21,213 bases of DNA from DATELY01 sp040513115 (GTDB taxonomy: Bacteria > Pseudomonadota > Gammaproteobacteria > Steroidobacterales > Steroidobacteraceae). This document shows, one piece after another, positions 7,480-16,037 of the stretch. The translations under genes and the position numbers were made by a program. The notes under the pieces were generated by a model that was given only the letters and a program-made list of their open reading frames with translations, was not told the DNA's origin and searched no databases. Every line of letters begins with the position of its first letter. Position 1 is the stretch's first letter. The stretch covers positions 1-21,213 of the forward strand of contig JBEVDW010000181.1 of the NCBI GenBank assembly GCA_040513115.1, written 5' to 3'.

Positions 7480-8637
7480 ATGTACCGGACTCAGGGATCT
7501 TGCGATTCGAAATTCGGTATTGTCCGCACGGCGTTCGAAGACAGCTTCGCGCAACGCGGCGAGCTGGGCGCGAGCCTTTGCATTTATCTGGATGGTCGAT
7601 GTGTCGTTGACTTATGGGGTGGTCACGCGGACGCCGCGCGCACGCGCCATTGGCAACGAGGGACGCTTGCCTGCGTGGCATCGACCGGCAAGGGCTTGGC
7701 CAGCCTCTGCCTGCTGCGTTTGATCGAGCGTAATCAAGTCGAGCTGGATGGGCCCGTTTGTCGTTACTGGCCCGAGTTCGCTGCAGCGGGAAAGGAATCG
7801 ATCACCGTGCGTTGGCTGATGAGCCATCGTGCCGGCGTGCCTGCCATTCGCAAGGACATGACCACCGAGTCGATGTATCAGTGGGATCCGTTCGTACGTG
7901 CGCTCGCGGAGGAAGCTCCTTGGTGGGAGCCCGGCACGCGTCACGGCTATCACGCGCTGACTTTCGGCTTTCTGCTCGGCGAAGTCGTGCGTCGTGTGAG
8001 TGGCAAATCCATTGGACGGTTCTTCCGCGAGGAGATCGGCGCTCCGTTGAGCGCGGACTTTTATTTCGGCGTGCCGGAGCGCGAGGACGCGCGAGCGGCC
8101 GAGATGCTGCCGGAGCCGTTGCCCACAGGAGCTGACCAATCGTTCTTCCAGGATCTGCTTCGCGACCCGCAATCTGTTGGGGCGCGTGCGTTCTTGAATC
8201 CGCCTCGACCGCCGCAGAGCATGAACACTCGCGCATGGCGCGCGGCGGAGATTCCGGCTTCGAATGGGTACGCAACGGCATCGGGTGTGGCGCGCGTCTA
8301 TGCGGCGCTCGCCGTTGGCGGCTCTCTGGAGGGCGTGCAGATTCTCGAACGCTCGACGATCGCAGCCGCAACCGTCGAACAGGCGCATGGACCCGACGCG
8401 GTCATTCCGGTCATCAGTCGCTTTGGCCTCGGCTTCTGGCTGCCAACCGACGATACGCCGTATGTGCACAGCCCAGTGGCGTTCGGTCATCCGGGACGCG
8501 GAGGTTCTGTCGGCTTTGCCGATCCCGAGGCGCGGATTGGGTTCGGCTATGTGCCCAATCAATATTTGGGCAGCCCACGGCAGGCTGATCCACGAGCGCG
8601 GGCACTCATCGATGCCATGTACTCGTGTCTCGACTGA
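7480..8637 (+). CDS. Serine hydrolase of the class C beta-lactamase/family VIII esterase type
   Basis: 385 residues from the ATG at 7480; a TTG at 7402 would add 26 residues with no family resemblance. The start of the domain, FGIVRTAFEDSFAQRGELG, with VVDLWGG following, is typical of EstB-like serine hydrolases. The catalytic SxxK motif is STGK (Ser68, Lys71); the Tyr element is probably GYHALTFG (Tyr157); and the third motif is replaced by HPGRGGSVGFADP near the C-terminus, as in family VIII carboxylesterases rather than true beta-lactamases. No signal peptide is seen, so it is probably cytoplasmic. It is transcribed divergently from the HSL-type hydrolase, with 216 bases between. No convincing Shine-Dalgarno precedes the ATG. 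Likely an esterase; the substrate is not predictable. Confidence 0.85.
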   Translation: MYRTQGSCDSKFGIVRTAFEDSFAQRGELGASLCIYLDGRCVVDLWGGHADAARTRHWQRGTLACVASTGKGLASLCLLRLIERNQVELDGPVCRYWPEFAAAGKESITVRWLMSHRAGVPAIRKDMTTESMYQWDPFVRALAEEAPWWEPGTRHGYHALTFGFLLGEVVRRVSGKSIGRFFREEIGAPLSADFYFGVPEREDARAAEMLPEPLPTGADQSFFQDLLRDPQSVGARAFLNPPRPPQSMNTRAWRAAEIPASNGYATASGVARVYAALAVGGSLEGVQILERSTIAAATVEQAHGPDAVIPVISRFGLGFWLPTDDTPYVHSPVAFGHPGRGGSVGFADPEARIGFGYVPNQYLGSPRQADPRARALIDAMYSCLD

Positions 8638-8664
8638 GGTACGCGACATCACCGATACGCGCGA

Positions 8665-9339
8665 TCATCCGCTCGTTGAGGGTCGTCCATCTTCTGGCCA
8701 ACCTTGCTCGCCGATCAGCGGCACGAAAGCGACGCCACCCAAATCCTCTTCGTGGTACTCGGTCGCGCTATGGCGTGTGAGCTTGCGTAATCGCTGCCCG
8801 AATCGATGTCCACCGACGGGCATGACGAGCCGGCCGCCAATGGCCAATTGCTCTCGCAAAGCGGTCGGAATCTCCGGCCCGCTCGCTGCAACGACGATGG
8901 CGTCGAAGGGGGCGGCTTCGGGCCAGCCGCGAGTGCCGTCGTCGACTTGAAGTTCGATGTTGTCGTAGCCGAGCAGTTCCAGGCGTCGCCGCGCGGCCAG
9001 CGCCAGCGGTTCATGGCGCTCGATGGCATACACCTTGTGTGCAATTCGGCTCATTACTGCTGCGGCGTATCCCGAGCCTGCGCCGATCTCCAGTACCCGA
9101 TCCTCGCGCTTCAGTTCTGCCGCCGCGATCATCAGCGCGACGATGTACGGCTGGGAGATGGTCTGTCCTGCGCCGATCGGCAACGGCCCATCTTCGTATG
9201 CCAATGCCGCGTAACCGGACTCGACGAATGCCTCGCGCGGTACGGAACGCATAGCATCGAGCACTGCGCGATCGCTGATGCCGCGCGCGGCAATTTGCAC
9301 GTCCACCATGTGGTTTCGATCGCGAGAAAGATCCGACAT
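8665..9339 (-). CDS. pcm: Protein-L-isoaspartate O-methyltransferase
   Basis: 224 residues from the ATG at 9339, chosen because GGAGG lies 12 bases upstream and the family starts shortly before MVDVQIAARGI; an in-frame upstream start at 9423 would add 28 poorly conserved residues. Family signatures: MVDVQIAARGISDRAVLDAM, the substrate-side PLPIGAGQTISQPYIVALM, the SAM-binding VLEIGAGSGYAAAV and AIVVAASGPEIP. The enzyme methylates isoaspartyl residues in aged proteins so they can revert to aspartate. The closing segment EEDLGGVAFVPLIGEQGW is the usual C-terminus. It is convergent with the esterase gene (27-base gap) and divergent from dusA. In many gammaproteobacteria pcm sits with surE/rpoS; here it does not. 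Confidence 0.92.
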   Translation of the reverse strand: MSDLSRDRNHMVDVQIAARGISDRAVLDAMRSVPREAFVESGYAALAYEDGPLPIGAGQTISQPYIVALMIAAAELKREDRVLEIGAGSGYAAAVMSRIAHKVYAIERHEPLALAARRRLELLGYDNIELQVDDGTRGWPEAAPFDAIVVAASGPEIPTALREQLAIGGRLVMPVGGHRFGQRLRKLTRHSATEYHEEDLGGVAFVPLIGEQGWPEDGRPSTSG

Positions 9340-9548
9340 CGAGCTGACTACCCTCCATCTGCGCTTGAAAAAGGACCACGTCATATCTGACCAGCGCGAT
9401 ACGGCATTAGAAGTTCCGGCCAACGGAGCCGTGGGCCAGATGCTTGGAGCATTCCGACAGAAAAGGCGGCCCGGCTGTACAGGTCGGTACGTGCGTCGTT
9501 ATCTTTCAGCCCCTTAGTTTCCAGGATGCCAGTGCACCGTATTTCCAC

Positions 9549-10538
9549 ATGAAGGATTTAGACCGCCGTGTCTGCACGGCCCCCATGATGGACTACACGG
9601 ACCGGCATTGCCGCTATCTGATGCGGCTGCTAAGTCCGAGCGTGCTGCTGTACACGGAGATGATCACGGCAAGCGCCATCGTGAGAGGCGATGGGCGCCG
9701 GCTGCTCTCTTATGATCCGGCAGAGCATCCGGTTGCTCTGCAGTTGGGCGGCAGCGACCCGCGCGAGCTGGCCCAGGCGGCTCGCATTGGGGCGGATTTC
9801 GGCTACGACGAGATCAACCTGAACTGCGGTTGCCCGAGCGATCGCGTGCAGAGCGGCCGCTTTGGCGCGTGTCTCATGGGCAGCGCTGAACAGGTTGCGG
9901 AGTGTGTCGAGTCGATGCGGGCGGCAGTCGACCTGCCCGTGACGGTGAAGTGCAGAATCGGCATCGAGCCCAGGCCCGTTGGGCACGAGAATGACTACGA
10001 AACGCTCTCACACTTCGTCCGCACCGTGGTTTCAGCGGGTTGCGACGTATTCATCGTGCACGCTCGCATTGCCGTGCTGCGTGGCTTGAGCCCGAAGGAA
10101 AATCGCGAGATTCCGCCGCTGCGGTATGACGACGTGGCCCGATTGCACGCCGAATTTCCGGGGCAGCGCTTCGTCTTGAATGGTGGGCTGCAGACTCGCA
10201 CCCACATTCTGCGCGAACTCGAGCGCTTCGACGGCGTTATGATCGGGCGCGAAGCGTATGCAAACCCGTACCTGTTGGCAGAGCTGCATCGGGACTTGGT
10301 AGCGCCGGATGCGCCGCTCCCGGCGCGGCAAAGCGTCTTGGCCCAGTACGGCCGGTATGTGGACGATGTGCTCGGCCGCGGAGAGCGCCTGGCTCCCCTG
10401 TTGCGGCCATTGCACGGTCTGTACGCGGGATTGCCGGGCGTTCGGTCCTGGCGACGCTACTTGAGTGAGCAGGCCACCGGTGTTCGCAGTGGCGCTGACA
10501 TCCTGCAGGGAGCGATGCGGATCGTGGCGGCAGCCTGA
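9549..10538 (+). CDS. dusA: tRNA-dihydrouridine(20/20a) synthase DusA
   Basis: 329 residues from the ATG at 9549, which matches the E. coli DusA length (about 330); an earlier in-frame ATG at 9444 would add 35 residues of no family character. FMN-dependent reductase that makes dihydrouridine in the tRNA D-loop. Signatures: VCTAPMMDYTDRHCRYLMR, LYTEMITASAIVRGD, HPVALQLGGSDP, INLNCGCPSDRVQSGRFGAC with the catalytic Cys, VKCRIGIE and GLSPKENREIPPLRY, the last two diagnostic of the DusA subgroup. The HAR(K)AWL element reads HARIAVL. No clear Shine-Dalgarno is visible upstream. It is divergent from pcm with 209 bases between, and is followed by the cyclase gene on the same strand after 93 bases containing a likely promoter. 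Confidence 0.93.
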   Translation: MKDLDRRVCTAPMMDYTDRHCRYLMRLLSPSVLLYTEMITASAIVRGDGRRLLSYDPAEHPVALQLGGSDPRELAQAARIGADFGYDEINLNCGCPSDRVQSGRFGACLMGSAEQVAECVESMRAAVDLPVTVKCRIGIEPRPVGHENDYETLSHFVRTVVSAGCDVFIVHARIAVLRGLSPKENREIPPLRYDDVARLHAEFPGQRFVLNGGLQTRTHILRELERFDGVMIGREAYANPYLLAELHRDLVAPDAPLPARQSVLAQYGRYVDDVLGRGERLAPLLRPLHGLYAGLPGVRSWRRYLSEQATGVRSGADILQGAMRIVAAA

Positions 10539-10555
10539 AGGTCAGGGCCGGGAAA

Positions 10556-10583
10556 CTTATGTCACGTCGTTACTGTATATAAT
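10556..10583 (+). promoter_or_regulatory. Candidate sigma70-type promoter for the cyclase-FHA gene
   Basis: A perfect -10 hexamer TATAAT at 10578-10583 lies in the 93-base gap after dusA, with a weak -35 candidate CTTATG at 10556-10561 (16-base spacer). Transcription would begin near 10590 and give a leader of about 40 bases before the ATG at 10632. Confidence 0.5.
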
Positions 10584-10631
10584 GCGGCGCGACGGCTCGG
10601 CTCACTACAGGCGAGCATGCCTTGGTAGGTC

Positions 10632-11537
10632 ATGGGAAAAGACATAGAACTCGCCATCTTGTTTGCCGACGTAGTGGGCAGCACCCGCATCTACGAAGTC
10701 ATGGGTGACACTCGCGCCCGTGAGCTCGTCCTCACCTGCGTCGAGATCATGCGCAACGCGACGGAGCAGAACCAAGGCACCGTCATCAAGACGATCGGCG
10801 ATGAGGTCATGGCGACTTTCCCCACGGCGAACGATGCCGTGAACGCCGCAAGTCGCATGCAGCACGACATCCGCATGCACGCGGAGCTCAATATCGAAGG
10901 CCAGCCCATCGCCATCCGCATCGGCGGCCATTTCGGGTCGGTGGTCCTCGAGAACCGGGACATCTTTGGCGCCGCCGTTCATACCGCCAATCGCATGACC
11001 AGCCAGGCCAAGGCGGGGCAGATCATGGTGACGAGCTCGATGGTCGAGCGCCTTGCGCCCGAGTGGCGCTCCGCTGTGCGTCAGATCGACGTCGCAACGT
11101 TGCGCGGCAAGTCCAGCGAAGACGAGCTGTATGAGGTGCTTTGGCAAAAGGAAGATGCCACGAGCATGTTGCCCGCCATCGCGCTGGGTGCGGGCAATCG
11201 CGACCGCAAGTTCAAGCGGCTGCGCTTGAAGTATCAGAACCAGGAGATCGTGCTCGATGAGCACCGCGGCGGCGTCGCCATCGGTCGCGCGGAAGAGAAC
11301 GATCTGGTGATCAAGGGCAACCTGATCTCACGCCTGCACGCGAAGATCGAGCTGACGCGCAACAAGTTCTTCCTGGTGGATCAGAGCACGAACGGCACGT
11401 TCGTGACGACGCGCGAAGGCGAAGAGTCCTTCGTCCGACGCGACACCATGCAGCTCAAGGGGGAGGGCTACATCGGTTTTGGCCGCGCGCCCGAAACAAA
11501 CTCCCCGCAGGCGTTGAAGTACACCTGCGAGGAATAA
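10632..11537 (+). CDS. Class III adenylate/guanylate cyclase domain fused to FHA domain
   Basis: 301 residues. Residues ~5-175 are a class III nucleotide cyclase homology domain: metal ligands Asp13 (LFADVVGST) and Asp57 (KTIGDEVMATF), purine-contacting Lys53 and Asp110 (ENRDIFG), and transition-state Arg121 (HTANRM). The usual catalytic Asn, four residues before that Arg (family pattern VNxAxR), is His117 here. Residues ~205-290 are a forkhead-associated domain with Gly218-Arg219, Ser233-Arg234-His236 and Asn254-Gly255-Thr256 (STNGTFV), which binds phosphothreonine peptides. No membrane segment is seen, so the protein is cytosolic. AGGT lies just before the ATG. It could be an active cyclase regulated by a phosphoprotein partner or a nucleotide-binding signalling module. 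It is convergent with pckG, with 4 bases between the stops. Confidence 0.88.
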   Translation: MGKDIELAILFADVVGSTRIYEVMGDTRARELVLTCVEIMRNATEQNQGTVIKTIGDEVMATFPTANDAVNAASRMQHDIRMHAELNIEGQPIAIRIGGHFGSVVLENRDIFGAAVHTANRMTSQAKAGQIMVTSSMVERLAPEWRSAVRQIDVATLRGKSSEDELYEVLWQKEDATSMLPAIALGAGNRDRKFKRLRLKYQNQEIVLDEHRGGVAIGRAEENDLVIKGNLISRLHAKIELTRNKFFLVDQSTNGTFVTTREGEESFVRRDTMQLKGEGYIGFGRAPETNSPQALKYTCEE

Positions 11538-11541
11538 CGCC

Positions 11542-13287
11542 TCAGCTTCCCAATCGCCGCGTCACGTGCGCGTGCTCTTCACGCAGGCGTTGCGGCAGGT
11601 GATCGCGGAACTCGTCCAGATAGCTGCCGATAGCGGCCATCTCACCGCGCCACGCCGTTGGGTCAATCGACAGCAGCGTCTCCATGGTGTCGGGCGCGAG
11701 ATTCAAACCGTTCGTGTCGAGGTCCTGAGGGCGGGGAACGAAGCCGATGGGCGTCTCCTGGGCCGGCGCCCTGCCTTCGCAGCGATCGATGATCCATCGC
11801 AATACACGCAAGTTGTCGCCGTACCCCGGCCACAGGTACTTGCCGTTGCGATCCTGGCGGAACCAGTTGACATGAAACACGCGTGGCAATTGCTTGATGC
11901 GTGCATCGAACGACAGCCAGTGCTTCCAGTAGTCGCCGAAGTTGTAGCCGGCAAATGGCTTCATCGCCATGGGATCGCGGCGGACAACACCGACCTGGCC
12001 GACAGCTGCGGCCGTGGTCTCGGATGCCATGCCAGCGCCCACCAGCACGCCATGCGCCCAATCGCGCGCCTCATAGACCAGCGGGGCGACTTCACGGCGG
12101 CGACCACCGAAGAGAATCGCCGAAATCGGCACACCCTCGACATCTTCGGTGGCGGGCGAGTAGATGGGGTTCTGCGTGGCTGCCACGGTGAAGCGCGCGT
12201 TCGGATGCGCGGCTGGGCCGTTGCTGCTCTGGTAAGGCCGTCCCTGCCAATCGGTGACGGGCGTGCCACTGTCCAGGCCTTCCCACCAGGGCTGGTTGTC
12301 GGCGGTGACGGCAACGTTGGTGAAGATCGTGTTGCGCTGGATCATGTCGTAGGCGTTGAGATTGGTCTTGCGGTTCGTACCGGGTACGACGCCGAAGTAG
12401 CCTGCTTCCGGATTGATCGCGCGTAGCCGGCCATCGCTGCCGATGCTCAGCCAGGAGATGTCTTCACCCACGGTCCAGATCTTCCAGCCCGGCATCGTTT
12501 CGGGGGGCACGAGCATGGCCAGGTTGGTCTTGCCGCAAGCGGACGGGAAGGCTGCGGCGATGTAGTGCGTGCGCCCTTCTGGACTCTGCACGCCCATCAG
12601 CAACATGTGTTCGGCCAGCCAGCCTTCGGTGCGGGCCTGGTAGCTCGCGATGCGTAATGCGTGGCATTTCTTGCCCAACAGTGCGTTGCCGCCGTAGCCC
12701 GAGCCGATGCTCTTGATCGAGAGCTCTTCGGGGAAGTGCATGATGAACCGGCGGTCCGGATTCAGATCACCCAGCGAATGCAGGCCTTTGACGAACGTGC
12801 CGTCGCGTTCGATGCGACGCAGTGCCGCGGCGCCCATGCGCGTCATGATCCGCATGTTCACCACGACATAGGGGCTGTCGGTGATCTCGACGCCGCAGCG
12901 TGCGAACGGTGACTCGATCGGGCCCATGCAGTACGGAACCACGTACAGCGTGCGTCCGCGCATCGCGCCTTCGAACAGAGAATCGATCTTGTGGTGAGCT
13001 TCCTGCGGGTCCATCCACAGGTTGTTGGGACCGGCGTCTTCACGATTGCGTGTGCAGACGAACGTCAGGTGCTCCACTCGGGCGACATCGGAGGGGTTGG
13101 AGCGATGCAGATAGCAGTTGGGATGGGTCGTGGGGTTCAGCTTGATAAGATCGCCCGTGCGCGTCATGGCCTCGATCAGCGCGGCGTTTTCGCTCTCCGA
13201 ACCGTCGCACCAATGGATCGAGTCCGGCTTGGTCAGGCGTGCGACTTGTTCTACCCAGGATTTCAACGCCGCATTGGACGTGCTCAT
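11542..13287 (-). CDS. pckG: Phosphoenolpyruvate carboxykinase (GTP)
   Basis: 581 residues from the ATG at 13287, chosen because GAGGAA lies 10 bases upstream; an in-frame start at 13311 precedes that ribosome-binding site. The enzyme converts oxaloacetate plus GTP to PEP, CO2 and GDP, the first committed step of gluconeogenesis. The GTP-type signature is clear: kinase-1a P-loop FPSACGKTNLAML with Lys253 and the reactive Cys251, plus MGPIESPFARCGVEITDSPY, GSGYGGNALLGKKCHALRIA, a PEAGYFGVVPGT segment and FAGYNFGDYWKHWL. Length fits the GTP family and not the shorter ATP-type PckA. It supports growth on fatty acids or organic acids, matching the lipid-related genes to the left. The upstream gap of about 280 bases must hold its promoter; none stands out. 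Confidence 0.96.
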   Translation of the reverse strand: MSTSNAALKSWVEQVARLTKPDSIHWCDGSESENAALIEAMTRTGDLIKLNPTTHPNCYLHRSNPSDVARVEHLTFVCTRNREDAGPNNLWMDPQEAHHKIDSLFEGAMRGRTLYVVPYCMGPIESPFARCGVEITDSPYVVVNMRIMTRMGAAALRRIERDGTFVKGLHSLGDLNPDRRFIMHFPEELSIKSIGSGYGGNALLGKKCHALRIASYQARTEGWLAEHMLLMGVQSPEGRTHYIAAAFPSACGKTNLAMLVPPETMPGWKIWTVGEDISWLSIGSDGRLRAINPEAGYFGVVPGTNRKTNLNAYDMIQRNTIFTNVAVTADNQPWWEGLDSGTPVTDWQGRPYQSSNGPAAHPNARFTVAATQNPIYSPATEDVEGVPISAILFGGRRREVAPLVYEARDWAHGVLVGAGMASETTAAAVGQVGVVRRDPMAMKPFAGYNFGDYWKHWLSFDARIKQLPRVFHVNWFRQDRNGKYLWPGYGDNLRVLRWIIDRCEGRAPAQETPIGFVPRPQDLDTNGLNLAPDTMETLLSIDPTAWRGEMAAIGSYLDEFRDHLPQRLREEHAHVTRRLGS

Positions 13288-13566
13288 TGGAATGATTTCC
13301 TCAAATATCAACTGTTTTCATTGTGCGCTCACCCTACGCGAGCAGGAGCGAAGCAGCGCTAAACGATCGTCCGGGCCATCCCGACCCGGACAGTCTCTGC
13401 ACACGAAACCGGCCCGGCAATGAATTGGCCCCAATGGTGGGTGCGACCGAGGTGGGAGGTGCGTACAGGGAGAGGATTATACCGATCGGCCCCGGCCTCG
13501 AAGCGCGAAGCAACGCCCACTGGTGGATTTTCAACTAGATGCTCCCGTTATGGGGCGCGTGCGGGC

Positions 13567-14055
13567 TTGGGTTTTGGCATAACGAGCGCGCTCGCATGCC
13601 TGTTCCTGGCGGGATCGGTCTTCGGTGTCGACGAGCCCGCGCCCGTTGAAATCAAAGCCGTAGCGGAGGTGCGCGAACAGCTACAGACGGCCGACGGGCG
13701 CATGATCTGGCGGTTCAAGCCAGCAGCAGAACTGCAGCAGGGCGACGAGGTGTTTTTTACTTTGCACATCCGCAACACGACGCCTGTCGTGGCGCCGGAG
13801 GTCACGGTCACCTGGCCGGTGCCGGCGAATACGGTCTACGTGCGAGGCTCGGCCACGGGACCATCCGCCGAAATCAGTTACTCGGTTGATGGGGGGCGCA
13901 CCTTTGGCCGCGCTGCGCAGCTCCGCGCACTCGATGCGACCGGTGATGAGCGGCCGGCCACCGAGAGCGACTACACGCACATTCGCTGGCGGCTGCGTTA
14001 TCCGCTGGCGCCCCAGGCAGTGGCGCTGGCCCGCTTCAGAGCGATATTTCAGTGA
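13567..14055 (+). CDS. Small secreted DUF11-like protein of unknown function
   Basis: The coding frame is open from 13420, but the upstream part looks non-coding. From the TTG at 13567 it is 162 residues: a hydrophobic signal-like segment SALACLFLAGSVFG, then a mature domain with RFKPAAELQQGDEVFFTLHI, VTVTWPVPANTVYVRGSATG, SYSVDGGRTFG and YTHIRWRLRYPLAP. These beta-rich motifs recall DUF11-type proteins exported to the periplasm. No ATG in this frame gives a proper signal peptide. In another frame, ATG at 13550 encodes MGRVRAWVLA, an ideal signal start, and one extra base near 13579-13581 would join the two. The 3' end overlaps the YoaA start by 4 bases (GTGA), so it is in the yoaA-tsaB operon. 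Function unknown; the start is uncertain. Confidence 0.6.
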   Translation: MGFGITSALACLFLAGSVFGVDEPAPVEIKAVAEVREQLQTADGRMIWRFKPAAELQQGDEVFFTLHIRNTTPVVAPEVTVTWPVPANTVYVRGSATGPSAEISYSVDGGRTFGRAAQLRALDATGDERPATESDYTHIRWRLRYPLAPQAVALARFRAIFQ

Positions 14056-16037
14056 TCGGACGTCCCGACGCCATCGATGAGCTGTTTGTGGCCGATGGGC
14101 CGCTCGCCCGTGCGATCGAAGGCTTCTCTGAGCGCCCGGAACAGATCGCCATGGCGCGACACGTGGCGCAGGCGTTGCACCAACGCTCGCGACTCGTAGT
14201 GGAGGCGGGGACGGGTACGGGCAAGACGTTCGCCTATCTCGTGCCTGCGCTGTTGAGCGGTCGCCGAGTAATCGTGTCCACAGGGACTCGCAACCTGCAG
14301 GATCAGCTGTTCCATCGCGATTTGCCCGCAGTGGCGCGAGCGCTGGGTTTACCGGTGCGCGTGGCGCTCCTGAAAGGACGGGCCAACTATCTGTGTCTGC
14401 ACCGGTTGCAACTGGCGGAGCAGCAAGCGAGCGCGCGTGGTCTCAAACGTGAGGTGGCAATGGCATTGCCGCGCATCCGGGAGTGGTCATTGATCACCCG
14501 CTCGGGCGACATCATCGAGATGACGCGCCACGCGGAGCAGGATCCCGTCTGGCCGTGGGTGACCTCGACCCGTGAGAACTGCCTTGGCCCGGAGTGCACG
14601 GACTTCGACCGCTGCCACGTCGTGGAAGCGAGACGCAAGGCGATGGGCGCCGACATCATCGTCGTGAACCATCACCTGCTGATGGCGGATCTCGTCCTGA
14701 AGGAAGAAGGGTTCGGCGATCTGCTGCCGGGTGCAGATGCGGTCATCGTCGACGAAGCCCACCAGTTGCCGGAGATCGCGACAGCCTTCCTCGGCTGTTC
14801 GGTGTCGATGCGTCAGGTGCAATCGCTGGCACTGGATCTGGCGGCGGAAGCGATGATCGCACCCGTGGCGCATGCGCTGCCTGCAACGCTGACACAAACC
14901 CTGGAGCGGCGCTCGTTCGAGCTTTCCGATGCCTTCGGTAGTGCGATCGAGCGTCGCGACCTCGCGGACTGCTCGCGAGATTTCTTCGAAGCATTGCATG
15001 AGTTGAGAGACTGTTTGCGAGACGTCATACATGCGCTTGCCGTTCCCGCAGAGGGGGTCGCCGCGTTGAATGCGATCCGTCGTCGCGCGCAGGAGCTGAC
15101 CTCGCGACTTGAGGAGTTCGATCTCGAGCCGAGCGAAGGACCCGCGAGTGTTCGCTGGGTACAAGCTCACCGCTCGGGTGTGTCCTTGCACTACGTACCC
15201 GTCGATGTCTCCACACAGCTCGGCGAGCTCATGGATGCACACACTGCGGCGTGGATTTGCACATCCGCCACGTTGGCCGTGGGCGAGGACTTCTCGCATT
15301 TCCTGGCTCGCATCGGGTTGCGAGAGGCGCAAAGCGCGCGTTTCGACAGTCCCTTCGACTACGCTCAACAGTCGCTGCTGTATTTACCCCAAGGCCTCGA
15401 TGCACCGAGCTCTCCTCGGCATACCGCTCAAGTCATCGAGGCAGCAGCGCCCGTGCTCGACGCCAGTGGCGGACGTGCGTTTCTGCTCTTCACGAGCCAT
15501 CGGGCGCTGCGTGTCGCGGCGGACCTTTTGCGACGTCGATATGGGACCGAAGCGCCTTTTGCGATCCTGGTGCAGGGTGATGCGCCACGAGCCGCGCTGC
15601 TCGAAGAGTTCCGTCGTCAGGGCAACGCGGTGCTGCTGGGTACCAGCAGTTTTTGGGAAGGTGTGGATGTGAAAGGTCCAGCCCTGTCCGTCGTGGTGAT
15701 CGACAAACTGCCTTTTGCCGCTCCCGACGACCCTGTGCTCAAAGCGCGCCTGGCAGCGATAGAGCAGCAAGGCGGCAACGCGTTCTTCGAAGAGCAGGTG
15801 CCACAAGCGGCGATCGCGTTGAAGCAAGGTGTCGGTCGGTTGATTCGAGACGTCAACGATTTCGGCGTCGTCATGTTGTGCGATCAGCGCGTGCAGTCGC
15901 GCGGCTACGGGCGCATTTTCCTCGACAGCTTGCCGCCCTTGCGGCGCACGCGAGATCTGCAGGAAGTGCGGACGTTCCTGCTCGATCGACTGGCGCAGGT
16001 GGATGCACCCTTGGCGACTCGGCGCCGACTGCCATGA
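14052..16037 (+). CDS. yoaA: ATP-dependent DNA helicase YoaA (DinG/XPD-like, Fe-S)
   Basis: 661 residues, GTG start overlapping the preceding stop by 4 bases. Superfamily 2 5'-3' helicase. Visible: Walker A GTGTGKT with Lys58, motif Ia VSTGTRNLQDQLFH, four Fe-S ligands Cys115, Cys177, Cys182 and Cys188 (YLCLHRL and NCLGPECTDFDRC), DEAH box at 234-237, and C-terminal helicase motifs TSSFWEGVDVKG, VVVIDKLPFAAPDDP and QGVGRLIRDVNDFGV. YoaA helps replication fork repair with the holC (chi) subunit of DNA polymerase III in E. coli. Length and lack of a nuclease extension fit YoaA rather than DinG. It is followed immediately by tsaB (ATGA overlap), as yoaA and tsaB (yeaZ) are neighbours in other gammaproteobacteria. 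Confidence 0.93.
   Translation: MIGRPDAIDELFVADGPLARAIEGFSERPEQIAMARHVAQALHQRSRLVVEAGTGTGKTFAYLVPALLSGRRVIVSTGTRNLQDQLFHRDLPAVARALGLPVRVALLKGRANYLCLHRLQLAEQQASARGLKREVAMALPRIREWSLITRSGDIIEMTRHAEQDPVWPWVTSTRENCLGPECTDFDRCHVVEARRKAMGADIIVVNHHLLMADLVLKEEGFGDLLPGADAVIVDEAHQLPEIATAFLGCSVSMRQVQSLALDLAAEAMIAPVAHALPATLTQTLERRSFELSDAFGSAIERRDLADCSRDFFEALHELRDCLRDVIHALAVPAEGVAALNAIRRRAQELTSRLEEFDLEPSEGPASVRWVQAHRSGVSLHYVPVDVSTQLGELMDAHTAAWICTSATLAVGEDFSHFLARIGLREAQSARFDSPFDYAQQSLLYLPQGLDAPSSPRHTAQVIEAAAPVLDASGGRAFLLFTSHRALRVAADLLRRRYGTEAPFAILVQGDAPRAALLEEFRRQGNAVLLGTSSFWEGVDVKGPALSVVVIDKLPFAAPDDPVLKARLAAIEQQGGNAFFEEQVPQAAIALKQGVGRLIRDVNDFGVVMLCDQRVQSRGYGRIFLDSLPPLRRTRDLQEVRTFLLDRLAQVDAPLATRRRLP

Noticed and set aside
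11566..12426. 286-codon plus-strand open frame antisense to pckG
   Set aside because: pckG is certain from its motifs; the antisense frame has no family resemblance.
15653..16033. Upstream extension of the tsaB frame
   Set aside because: It lies within yoaA in another frame; the TsaB N-terminus MKLLALDTATERCS starts precisely at 16034.
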